Source: Polyangiaceae bacterium
GTDB taxonomy: Bacteria; Myxococcota_A; Polyangia; Polyangiales; Polyangiaceae
Assembly: GCA_023150915.1 (NCBI GenBank)
Contig: JAKLKA010000044.1
Coordinates: forward strand, 1 to 46,432
DNA length: 46,432 bases
Direction of reading: 5' to 3'
Numbering within the stretch: position 1 is the first letter of the stretch; every line of letters starts with the position of its first letter. A program made the translations under genes and the position numbers. Shown here one piece after another: positions 8,124 through 15,236 of this stretch. The notes beneath the pieces are model-generated. The model was not told the origin of the DNA and did no database searches. It was given only the letters and a program-made list of their open reading frames with translations.

Positions 8124-8158
8124 GGAAGTATGTCACGGGTCGCCGTGTGGTACCTTCC
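8124..8158. promoter_or_regulatory. Imperfect palindrome in the divergent moa intergenic gap
   Basis: The 44 bp between the DUF4403-moaA unit and the moaC-moaE unit is largely taken up by a dyad: outer arms GGAAG/CTTCC (8124-8128, 8154-8158) and inner arms CACGG/CCGTG (8134-8138, 8143-8147) around GTCG. This could be an operator serving both directions. No known Moco riboswitch is recognisable in so short a stretch. Confidence 0.4.
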
Positions 8159-8163
8159 CGCCC

Positions 8164-9051
8164 GTGAAGCTCTACGCCTTCGACGAAGTGGACGAGCGCC
8201 TCTTGCTCTTGCCGCTGGCTGCGCGTCGGGTCCTGGACCAGCTGGGGCTGCGCCTGTCGCGTGCGGGCTGGCAGAGCCTTTCGGCCCAGGCGCGCCGCAC
8301 GCTCACCGAGCTGGGCGAAGCGCCCGCGGTGGATCTGGCCAGCGCGCGCGCGTTGCTCGAGCGCGCCACGCCGGCGGCCGAGGTGGGCGCGGCGGTGGCG
8401 GATCCGCCGGCCGAGGCGGCGCCGGCGGCGGTGGTTGCAGTCTTTGGTGAGGGCCGGCCCCTCGCGCCTGCGCTGTGGGCGGGGCTCAGCCCGCTCGACC
8501 GCTACGCCCTCGCCAAGGTCGCCTCGAAGGGGCGCCCCGAGCGCATCGCCGCGGCCTACGCGGAGATCGTCGGCGCCAGCGCCCTCTCCACGCACCTGTC
8601 ACCGACGGGGGTTGTGCGCATGGTCGACGTGGGCCAGAAGGCGTCCACCCTGCGGCGCGCGCTCGCCGAGAGCCGCGTCAGCATGGGCGCCGAGGCCTTC
8701 GCGCGGCTCGAAGGCGCCAGCGCCGGCAAGGGCGACGTGCTGGCCACGGCGCGCATCGCCGGCATTCAGGCGGCCAAGCGCACCAGCGACCTGATCCCGC
8801 TCTGCCACGCCATCGCCATCACCCACGTCACGGTCGAGATCGCGCTCGATGCCCCAAGCCGCACGGCGCACGTGCAGGCCAGCGTCGAGACCTTCGACCG
8901 CACCGGCGTCGAGATGGAAGCACTCTGCGCGGCGTCGGTGGCGGCGCTCACCGTCTACGACATGCTCAAGGCCTACGACCGCTCGATGGAGATCGGTCCC
9001 ACCCGGCTGCTCTCGAAGTCGGGGGGCCGATCGGGAGATTTTGCGCGATGA
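8164..9051 (+). CDS. moaC: NRAP-like domain fused to MoaC (cyclic pyranopterin monophosphate synthase)
   Basis: 295 residues from a GTG at 8164; ordinary MoaC is about 160. Residues about 150-295 are a complete Moa[46 protein letters not shown] and [11 protein letters not shown] carry the conserved His, Glu, Asp and Lys of the active site. MoaC rearranges the MoaA product to cyclic pyranopterin monophosphate. Residues 1-150 resemble the nitrate-reductase-associated protein family (NRAP): [25 protein letters not shown] near the start and [20 protein letters not shown] before the MoaC part. That family is found near molybdoenzyme genes, so the fusion is coherent, but the NRAP role is unknown. 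The stop overlaps the moaE start (ATGA). Confidence 0.93.
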   Translation: MKLYAFDEVDERLLLLPLAARRVLDQLGLRLSRAGWQSLSAQARRTLTELGEAPAVDLASARALLERATPAAEVGAAVADPPAEAAPAAVVAVFGEGRPLAPALWAGLSPLDRYALAKVASKGRPERIAAAYAEIVGASALSTHLSPTGVVRMVDVGQKASTLRRALAESRVSMGAEAFARLEGASAGKGDVLATARIAGIQAAKRTSDLIPLCHAIAITHVTVEIALDAPSRTAHVQASVETFDRTGVEMEALCAASVAALTVYDMLKAYDRSMEIGPTRLLSKSGGRSGDFAR

Positions 9052-9497
9052 CCCTGTTCGAAATCCGCGACCAAGCGCTGTCCGTGGACGAGGTGACCCA
9101 GGCCGTGGCCCACCCCAGCGCGGGTGGCACCACGCTGTTCATCGGCACGGTGCGCGACGAGAACGACGGCCAGCCCATCACCCTGCTCGAGTACGAGGCG
9201 TACACCAGCATGGCGGTCAAGGAGATGCGCGCCATCGGTGAGCAGATCGCGCGCGAGATCCCCGGCGCCCGCCTGGCGGTGCTGCACCGCGTCGGTCGGC
9301 TCTCGGTCGGCGATCTGGCCGTGGTGTGCGCGGCCAGCGCGCCCCATCGGGACGAGGCCTTTCGGGCCTGCCGCCTGCTGATCGACCGGATCAAGGAGCG
9401 CGTGCCGATCTGGAAGTGCGAGCACGGTCCCGACGGCCCCTATTGGGTGGGCTTTCGCGACGCCCGCTGCACCGGCCACCACAATCACGTAGACTGA
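9048..9497 (+). CDS. moaE: Molybdopterin synthase catalytic subunit MoaE
   Basis: 149 residues. MoaE with thiocarboxylated MoaD inserts two sulfurs into cyclic pyranopterin monophosphate to make molybdopterin. Family features are all present: GGTTLFIGTVRDENDG, LEYEAYTSMAVKEM, LHRVGRLSVGD, SAPHRDEAFRACRLLID, and the Lys-bearing KERVPIWKCE near the C-terminus that contacts substrate and the MoaD tail. The start overlaps the moaC-fusion stop by 4 bp, so translation is coupled. No moaD is found in the window; it must be elsewhere. Confidence 0.97.
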   Translation: MTLFEIRDQALSVDEVTQAVAHPSAGGTTLFIGTVRDENDGQPITLLEYEAYTSMAVKEMRAIGEQIAREIPGARLAVLHRVGRLSVGDLAVVCAASAPHRDEAFRACRLLIDRIKERVPIWKCEHGPDGPYWVGFRDARCTGHHNHVD

Positions 9498-9505
9498 CGG
9501 CTCGC

Positions 9506-10075
9506 ATGCCCCAGCGCGCCACGTTCGTCGTGGCGGCGGCCCTGCTGCTTGCCTGCGAGGGCGAGCCCGCGAGCTCCGTCGCCACCAGTGCCCAGCCGGC
9601 TTCCGCCGCCCGATCGGCCCAGATCTCGGAGCCCGACTGGTCCACGCCCGTCGACCGCGACGTGCAGAGCCGCCTGTCCGCGGCTGCGCGCGCCGAGGTT
9701 GCCCACTCGCCGGTGCCGGTGCTCGCACCGGCCAGCCCCGCGCTCGCTGCCAGCGCCATCGTGACCACCGGGCCGGTGTGGGCGGCGGTCTCGGCCACCG
9801 CCGAGGGCGTCACCGTCGCTCTCCACAGCAGTCAGCTCGCCTATCGGTATTCGGACATGGCGCCGGTGGCCGGCGACCGGGTGCTGCGGAACAAGAAGGG
9901 TTTCGTCACCGTCGAGTCGAACATCTGGCAGGCGTCGTGGCACGAAGCCGGCGTCGCCCACTCGCTGCACGTCGAATGCGCGCTGGCGGGTGATGGCCGG
10001 TGCGCCGACGACAAGTTCTTGGTGAGCCTGGTCGAGTCGCTGGCCCACGTCGGCGGGCGCGGGGGCGCGCCATGA
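9506..10075 (+). CDS. Small lipoprotein, unknown function
   Basis: 189 residues, start ATG 9506, 8 bp after moaE. The leader ends AAALLLACEG, a good lipobox (LLAC). Residues 20-75 are Ala/Ser/Pro-rich linker. The C-terminal 110 residues look folded: a Trp/Tyr-containing segment (WAAVSATAEGVTVAL, AYRYSDMAPV), then KKGFVTVESNIWQASWHEAG and paired Cys (VECAL, DGRCADD). I do not recognise the family. The stop overlaps the start of the M23 peptidase gene (ATGA), so the two exported proteins are probably made together and may work on the same envelope target. Confidence 0.75.
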   Translation: MPQRATFVVAAALLLACEGEPASSVATSAQPASAARSAQISEPDWSTPVDRDVQSRLSAAARAEVAHSPVPVLAPASPALAASAIVTTGPVWAAVSATAEGVTVALHSSQLAYRYSDMAPVAGDRVLRNKKGFVTVESNIWQASWHEAGVAHSLHVECALAGDGRCADDKFLVSLVESLAHVGGRGGAP

Positions 10076-11445
10076 GGCTCTCGGTCGTCTTCGCGGTGCT
10101 CACCCTCACCGGCTCGGCGTTCGCCGCGGACTTCACCTTCAAGCCCGCGGGCACGCTGGTCTCGGGCTCGGGCACCGGGCGCGTAGACGCAAAGATCTAT
10201 GCCCCGGGGATGCGCTTTCCCATCGAGAAGGCGCCGGCCTACGCCAACTCGCAGGTCTGGGGTCACGGCGGCTCGAGCGGCCCCGGTGGCGGCCAGTGCG
10301 ACACCGAGAACTTCAGCTACCCGTGGTGGGACAACTACTGCGAGACCCGCAGCTGGAGCATGCCGCTCTGCCCCGCCGGCAAGGGCCACCAGGGGCAAGA
10401 CATTCGCGCCGCCACCTGCACCAAGAACGTGCACGCCACGGTCGCCACCACCGACGGCAAGATCACCAGCATTGGCACCTATTCCGTCTATCTGACCGGC
10501 AACGACGGCACCGTCTATCGCTATCTGCACATGGGCAGCCTCGCGGTCTCGACCGGTCAGACGGTGAAGAAGGGGCAGCTGATGGGCAAGGTGTCGAACG
10601 AGTTCGGCGGCACGCCGACCACGACGCACCTGCACTTCGATCTCGAGCAGAACGTGTCGGGCATCGGCAAGGTGTTCGTGCCGCCCTACACCTCGCTGGT
10701 GCAGGCGTACCAGACCCTGCTCGGGCCCACCGTGGCCAAGCTGGACGCCAAGCTGGTGTCCCAGGGCAGCAGCGCCGAGGTCGACCCTTCCGGCAAGGCA
10801 GACTATCGCGTGTGCGCCGGCGACTCGTTCCACTTCTGGTTCGAGCTCGAGAACACCGGCAGCGTCACCTGGACCGACAGCGGCGGCGCCGGCGACGGAC
10901 AGGCCGTGCGGCTCGGCGTGGTGGGGAGCGGAAACGACCCGTTCACCTCGAGCAACCGCGTCAGCCTGAAGGAAAGCGCCAACCCCGAGGTCGTTCCCGG
11001 CGGCGGCGACTGCAGCGATCAGCCCAAGTGCCGCCGCGCCGTCTTCAGCAAGACGCCCGGGATCGCCGGGAAGGCACCCGGCACCCCGGGCGTGTACGAG
11101 TCACGCTGGCGCCTGGTCGACGAGCTGAAGGCCTGGTTCGGCCCCGAGGTCGCGCTGAGCTTCGACGTGGTCGACTGCGGCGGCGACGGCGCCGCAGGCA
11201 GTGCCGGGGCCGGCGGCAGCGCGGGCAGCGCCGGGGCGGGCGGGGTGATCGACGGCGGCGCCAGCGGCGGCGCGGGCGGTGGGCAGAAGACCCACGTGCT
11301 GAAAGACGACGCCGGCGATTGCAGCTGCCGCGTGCCGGCACGGCGCTCGGGCTTCTCGGGCTGGGTGCTGCTCGGGCTCGGGCTGGCGTTCTTCCGGCGC
11401 CGTCACTCCACGTCGCCCGGTTCGTCCCAGTCGCGCAGATCGTGA
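10072..11445 (+). CDS. Secreted M23 (LytM) metallopeptidase with MYXO-CTERM anchor
   Basis: 457 residues from ATG 10072. Residues 1-19 are a Sec signal peptide ending SAFA. Residues about 95-225 are an M23 zinc endopeptidase: GHQGQDI gives the first His and the Asp, and THLHFDL the HxH; these enzymes cut peptidoglycan cross-bridges or glycine-rich peptides. Residues about 240-365 form a beta domain like the NBR1/Ig-like family (FWFELENTGSVTWTDS). A Gly/Ala/Ser linker follows. The end is a MYXO-CTERM sorting signal: DCSCRVP, a hydrophobic helix (GWVLLGLGLAFF) and RRRH, thought to be processed for surface attachment. Its 3' end overlaps convergent mobA by 43 bp. Confidence 0.9.
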   Translation: MRLSVVFAVLTLTGSAFAADFTFKPAGTLVSGSGTGRVDAKIYAPGMRFPIEKAPAYANSQVWGHGGSSGPGGGQCDTENFSYPWWDNYCETRSWSMPLCPAGKGHQGQDIRAATCTKNVHATVATTDGKITSIGTYSVYLTGNDGTVYRYLHMGSLAVSTGQTVKKGQLMGKVSNEFGGTPTTTHLHFDLEQNVSGIGKVFVPPYTSLVQAYQTLLGPTVAKLDAKLVSQGSSAEVDPSGKADYRVCAGDSFHFWFELENTGSVTWTDSGGAGDGQAVRLGVVGSGNDPFTSSNRVSLKESANPEVVPGGGDCSDQPKCRRAVFSKTPGIAGKAPGTPGVYESRWRLVDELKAWFGPEVALSFDVVDCGGDGAAGSAGAGGSAGSAGAGGVIDGGASGGAGGGQKTHVLKDDAGDCSCRVPARRSGFSGWVLLGLGLAFFRRRHSTSPGSSQSRRS

Positions 11446-11972
11446 TCGGTGTCGAGCGGTAGCTCGACGCACGCCAGCTGATCGAGCACTGCCTGCAGCG
11501 AGTGCGTGCCGCCCAGCGCCAGCGCCTGCGCCACGGGGTGCGCCGCCATCGGATCGAACCGCGCACAGAGCGGCTGCCAGCGCGCGCCCTGGCGGGCGGC
11601 CACCGCTGCAGAGCCCGGCGCGTGGGCCGCAAGCCGCGCGAGCAGCGCGGCGTTCACGTAGGGCAGATCGCAGGCCAGGGACACCACGAACGGCGCGCCG
11701 CGCCGCCGGCCCTCGGCCAAGAGCGCCGAGAGCCCGCCGATCGGGCCGACCCCCGGCGGATCGTCGGCCAGGCTCGGCAGCCCCTGGGCGGCGTACGCGT
11801 CGGCGCTGCCCACCAGCACCAGATCCACCTCGCCGAAGGCCTCGCGCACCACGCGCGCCAGCCGCGCCACCAGCGTCTCTGCGCCGCCGGGCGCGCTGAG
11901 CAGGCCCTTGGCCACGCCGCCCATGCGCCGGCCCTTGCCGCCGACGAAGATGCCGACCAGCGGGGCGCTCAT
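11403..11972 (-). CDS. mobA: Molybdenum cofactor guanylyltransferase MobA
   Basis: 189 residues, start ATG 11972. MobA adds GMP from GTP to molybdopterin to form the guanine-dinucleotide cofactor used by DMSO-reductase-family enzymes. The nucleotide-binding loop is GIFVGGKGRRMGGVAKGLL (usually LAGGxGxRMGGxDKG; here Asp is replaced by Ala before the Lys-Gly). LACDLPYV carries the metal-binding Asp, and WQPLCARF and HDLRDWDEPGD are family motifs near the end. The start overlaps the moeA stop by one base (TGATG), so the pair is translationally coupled. Confidence 0.95.
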   Translation of the reverse strand: MSAPLVGIFVGGKGRRMGGVAKGLLSAPGGAETLVARLARVVREAFGEVDLVLVGSADAYAAQGLPSLADDPPGVGPIGGLSALLAEGRRRGAPFVVSLACDLPYVNAALLARLAAHAPGSAAVAARQGARWQPLCARFDPMAAHPVAQALALGGTHSLQAVLDQLACVELPLDTDHDLRDWDEPGDVE

Positions 11973-13162
11973 CAGATTTCCGAGAGCGGGATCACGGTCA
12001 CGTCTTGCCCGGCCTCGATGCCCTCGGACTCGGCGGGGACGATCATCAAGCAGTCGGCCCACGCCATGCTGGTGGGGGCGCCGGAGGCCTGGTTGTCGAG
12101 CGGCGTCACGCGGTCGTCGTCCAGGGTGGCGCGCAAGAACGCGGTGCGGCCCGGCTTCTGGTGTACGGCGCGGGTGAGGCGCGCACGCCGAAGGCGCGGC
12201 AGCGGCCGGCGATCGCCGCTCAGCTTGCGCACCAGGGGAGCACCGAACAGCGCAAAGGTGACCTGAGCCGAGATCGGGTTGCCCGGCAGCCCCAAGATCC
12301 GCGTCGAGCCGTGGGCGCCATGGGCCAGGGGCTTTCCGGGGCGGATCTTCACCTTCCAGAAATCGAGCACCGCCCCCGCGCTCTCGAGAGCCGGGCGCAC
12401 CAGATCGTGATCCCCCACGCTGACCCCGCCGATGGTCAGCAGCAGATCGACGCTGGTGAGTGCGGACCGCACGGCTGCCAACGTGGCCGCGCGATCGTCG
12501 GGCACATAGGGCAAGAGCTGCGGCTCGGCACCCAGCGTGCGGACCATGGCCGCGATGGTGTGCCCGTTCGACTCGGGAATGCTGCCGGGCCGGGGCGCCG
12601 ACCCCGGCGCGCGCAGCTCGTCGCCGGTGCACAAGATCGAGATGCGCGGCTTGCGAAAGACCTCGAGCTCGCCCCGATCCAGCGCTGCGGCCAGGCCGAC
12701 CTGTGCCGGGCCGAGCCGTGTGCCCAGCGGCAGCGCCACCTGCCCCACGGCCAGATCTTCGCCTGCCCGGCGCACGTGGCTGCCCGGCTTGGGCCGCGCG
12801 CCGAGCTTTGCCTGGTCGCCGTCGCGCTCCACGTCTTCTTGCATCACCACCGCATCGGCGCCGGCCGGCAGCTGGGCGCCGGTGAAGATCCGGCAGGCGC
12901 TGCCGGCGGTCAGCGTCGGCGGCACGCCGCCGGTGCGGCTCTCGCCGATCACGGGCAGCGCCCACGGGCCGTCGCCTTCGAGGGCCGCCGCGCTCACCGC
13001 GTAACCGTCCATCGCGCTGTAGTCGAAGGCCGGCATGGGCGCGGTCGCGGTCAAGGTCTCGGCCAGCACGCGACCCAGCGCCAGGTCGAGCGCAACGCGC
13101 TCGCTGCCCAGGGGCTCGAGGTCTCGCAGGATGCGCTCGCGCGCCTCGTCGAACGACAGCAT
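11972..13162 (-). CDS. moeA: Molybdopterin molybdenumtransferase MoeA
   Basis: 396 residues, typical length. MoeA inserts molybdate into adenylated molybdopterin. Domains in order: an N-terminal arm (MLSFDEARERILRDLEPL), domain II with PAFDYSAMDGYAV and FTGAQLPAGADAVVMQED, the molybdopterin-binding domain with ISILCTGDEL, SNGHTIAAMV, LLLTIGGVSVGDHDLV and ILGLPGNPISA, and a C-terminal beta domain from about residue 320. All catalytic motifs seem intact. It heads a leftward moeA-mobA pair; the gap of about 200 bp to the divergent DUF6600 gene should contain its promoter (a 10-bp palindrome ACTCGCGAGT sits at 13187). Confidence 0.97.
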   Translation of the reverse strand: MLSFDEARERILRDLEPLGSERVALDLALGRVLAETLTATAPMPAFDYSAMDGYAVSAAALEGDGPWALPVIGESRTGGVPPTLTAGSACRIFTGAQLPAGADAVVMQEDVERDGDQAKLGARPKPGSHVRRAGEDLAVGQVALPLGTRLGPAQVGLAAALDRGELEVFRKPRISILCTGDELRAPGSAPRPGSIPESNGHTIAAMVRTLGAEPQLLPYVPDDRAATLAAVRSALTSVDLLLTIGGVSVGDHDLVRPALESAGAVLDFWKVKIRPGKPLAHGAHGSTRILGLPGNPISAQVTFALFGAPLVRKLSGDRRPLPRLRRARLTRAVHQKPGRTAFLRATLDDDRVTPLDNQASGAPTSMAWADCLMIVPAESEGIEAGQDVTVIPLSEI

Positions 13163-13369
13163 GGGGGGCGGACTCTAACGCAAAATACTCGCGAGTCAGC
13201 CAGGGTGTGACCCGCTTGCTACGCCCGGAAGTTCTCGGTGCCACGGCCCGACCCCACGGAAATTCAGAAGATTGGGCCGAGCTGGCAGCGACCAGCGCAC
13301 GAAGAATGCGGGTCGGCTCGCCGTCGTCCAAGCTGGGTACGTCGGTTGCTAGACCTCGAGGCCAAGCGC

Positions 13370-14593
13370 ATGATTGACCCAATGCAGAGTCGACGGTTGT
13401 TCACCCTGGGCCTCGCCACTCTTGCCGCGGCGCTGGCGCTGCCGGGGGTCGCAGCGGCGCAGGGGGCGCAGTGGGACGACGCGCCGCCGGAGGGCGCTGC
13501 ACCGGGTGGGGACGAGCTGGTGGCCTACGACGACCGCGACCCCGCCGCCCTCACCGACTTCAACGCCGAGCTCGAGCCGCACGGCGCCTGGCGCGACGAC
13601 CCGACCTACGGTCGGGTGTGGGTCCCGCACAGCAAGGTGGTCGGCGCCGACTTCGCGCCCTACGTGACCTCGGGGCACTGGGCGGTCGCCGACGACGGCG
13701 GCTGGATCTGGGTGTCGGACTACCGCTGGGGGTGGGTGGTGTTCCACTACGGTCGCTGGGTCTGGATCAGCGGCACCGGCTGGGCGTGGATCCCGGGTCG
13801 GCAATACGCCCACGCGTGGGTGACTTGGCGCGTGGCCGATCCGGGCTACGCCTACGTCGGCTGGGCGCCCATGCCCCCCGATTACGTCTGGTTCGACGGC
13901 GTGGCGGTGGGCGTGTGGTTCGGCCTCTACACGCCCTGGGTGTTCTGCCCCAGCGCGTACGCCTATCACCACCACATGCACTCTTACATCGTGCACGACC
14001 ACCATCACGTGCACGACATTGCGGCGCACTCGCATCGCTACGTTCCCCCGCGCGGCTCGCCGGTTTGGGCGGGTCCGTCGCCGAAGCGCGCGTACGTTCC
14101 CGCGAACGCCGTTCCCAAGAACCACACCCCGGCGCATCCGAAGGCCGTGGCTGCCTCGCGCCAGAAGGCCAGCGACCGCAACGCGAAGATCGTCACCCCC
14201 GGTCGCCGCCCCGGCCCCGGCGGCGGCGATGCGTTCCGTTCGCCGCGCCCGCCCAGCGCGGGGCCGCGGTCCGAGCCGCGCCCGTCGTGGCCCGGCACGC
14301 GCCCGACCGACCGCCGGGCGCCCTCGCATGCCTGGTCGCCGTCGAACCCGTCACCGCCGTCGCGCCCGTCGCGTGCGGCACCGCCGTCGCGTTCGGCCGA
14401 GCCTCACCGTTCCGCCGAGCCCTACCGTTCGGCCGAGCCCTCGCGCGCGTCGCCGCCATCGCGCTCGGCACCCCCTTCGCGCGCGCCGTCCCCGGGGTAT
14501 CGTTCCGCGCCGCCGCGCATGTCTGCGCCGGCACCCGTCCCCTCTCACAGGCCCCCGGCCCCCCCACCCGGTCGGCCCGGCCGCCGTCGCTGA
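13370..14593 (+). CDS. DUF6600-type secreted protein with His-rich segment and basic Pro/Ser tail
   Basis: 407 residues from ATG 13370 (ATG 13382 is an alternative four residues in). A Sec signal peptide ends PGVAAAQG near residue 33. Residues 55-215 are built of Trp/Tyr/Gly repeats: LEPHGAWRDDPTYGRVWVP, YVTSGHWAVADDGGWIWVSD, WGWVVFHYGRWVWI, a pattern I associate with DUF6600. Next is a His cluster (YHHHMHSYIVHDHHHVHDIA) that could bind metal. The last 150 residues are disordered, strongly basic and Pro/Ser/Arg-rich, with tandem RSAEP units (14389-14445). Function unknown; a cell-surface or matrix role fits the composition. A lipoprotein gene starts 8 bp downstream. Confidence 0.82.
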   Translation: MIDPMQSRRLFTLGLATLAAALALPGVAAAQGAQWDDAPPEGAAPGGDELVAYDDRDPAALTDFNAELEPHGAWRDDPTYGRVWVPHSKVVGADFAPYVTSGHWAVADDGGWIWVSDYRWGWVVFHYGRWVWISGTGWAWIPGRQYAHAWVTWRVADPGYAYVGWAPMPPDYVWFDGVAVGVWFGLYTPWVFCPSAYAYHHHMHSYIVHDHHHVHDIAAHSHRYVPPRGSPVWAGPSPKRAYVPANAVPKNHTPAHPKAVAASRQKASDRNAKIVTPGRRPGPGGGDAFRSPRPPSAGPRSEPRPSWPGTRPTDRRAPSHAWSPSNPSPPSRPSRAAPPSRSAEPHRSAEPYRSAEPSRASPPSRSAPPSRAPSPGYRSAPPRMSAPAPVPSHRPPAPPPGRPGRRR

Positions 14594-14601
14594 GGTTTTC
14601 C

Positions 14602-15168
14602 ATGCGTCTCTGGTCCGTCTCGTTCTGCTGCCTACTCGCGCTTTCGCTCTCGGGGTGCATGGTCGACCACGACGGTCACGAAGACTGCGTGGGCCCCACC
14701 TGCAACTCGTACATTCCGCCCGACGACGCCGCCGAGAGCACCATCGACACCGGCGCCACCCTGGCCGAGATCGAGCCCGGTCAGGGCGCGGGGGCGTTCG
14801 TCGAATATGCCGAGGGCGGCAAGTGGCGCGTGTTCACCTCCTGCGACACCGCGGTCACCGGTTACGATTGCCCGTGGGACATCATCGTCGCCGTCGACGA
14901 GAAGAGCGAGCTCATCGACTTCGCCGCCGAGGGGCTCGAGGCTTCGGACTATGTCGACTGGCGCACCAGCAGCGGCGTGCGAATGGTCGCCAAGAACAGC
15001 ATGGACCTCGACGGCTTCACGTTCGAGACCACGCCCGGCGCCACCGTGCGGGTCGACGTCTACCTGGATGACGCGCCCGCACCCGCATACATCTACTGGG
15101 TGGGCGACGGCGGGCTGCACCAGGGCTCGCCCACCAACCCCATCGATCTCACGCCCAGCGAACCGTGA
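14602..15168 (+). CDS. Lipoprotein, unknown function
   Basis: 188 residues from ATG 14602. Leader WSVSFCCLLALSLSGC has a clear lipobox (LSGC), followed by the acidic/His start MVDHDGHEDC. The mature part is acidic and beta-rich with four further Cys (CVGPTC, TSCDTAVTGYDC), probably two disulphides, and ends without a membrane segment. It resembles no family I can name. Placed 8 bp after the DUF6600 gene, it is probably in the same transcript; both products are exported. A 12-bp perfect palindrome (TCAACGCGTTGA, 15213-15224) lies in the gap before the convergent ppk gene. Confidence 0.78.
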   Translation: MRLWSVSFCCLLALSLSGCMVDHDGHEDCVGPTCNSYIPPDDAAESTIDTGATLAEIEPGQGAGAFVEYAEGGKWRVFTSCDTAVTGYDCPWDIIVAVDEKSELIDFAAEGLEASDYVDWRTSSGVRMVAKNSMDLDGFTFETTPGATVRVDVYLDDAPAPAYIYWVGDGGLHQGSPTNPIDLTPSEP

Positions 15169-15236
15169 CGGGCCGAGTCGCGCTTCCTGTTTGCCGGTAG
15201 GTCGAGCGCGGGTCAACGCGTTGAGCCTTCAGGCCT

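Noticed and set aside
9326-9505. Longer N-terminal form of the lipoprotein after moaE
   Set aside because: The extension overlaps moaE in another frame and lacks a signal peptide; ATG 9506 gives a proper leader.
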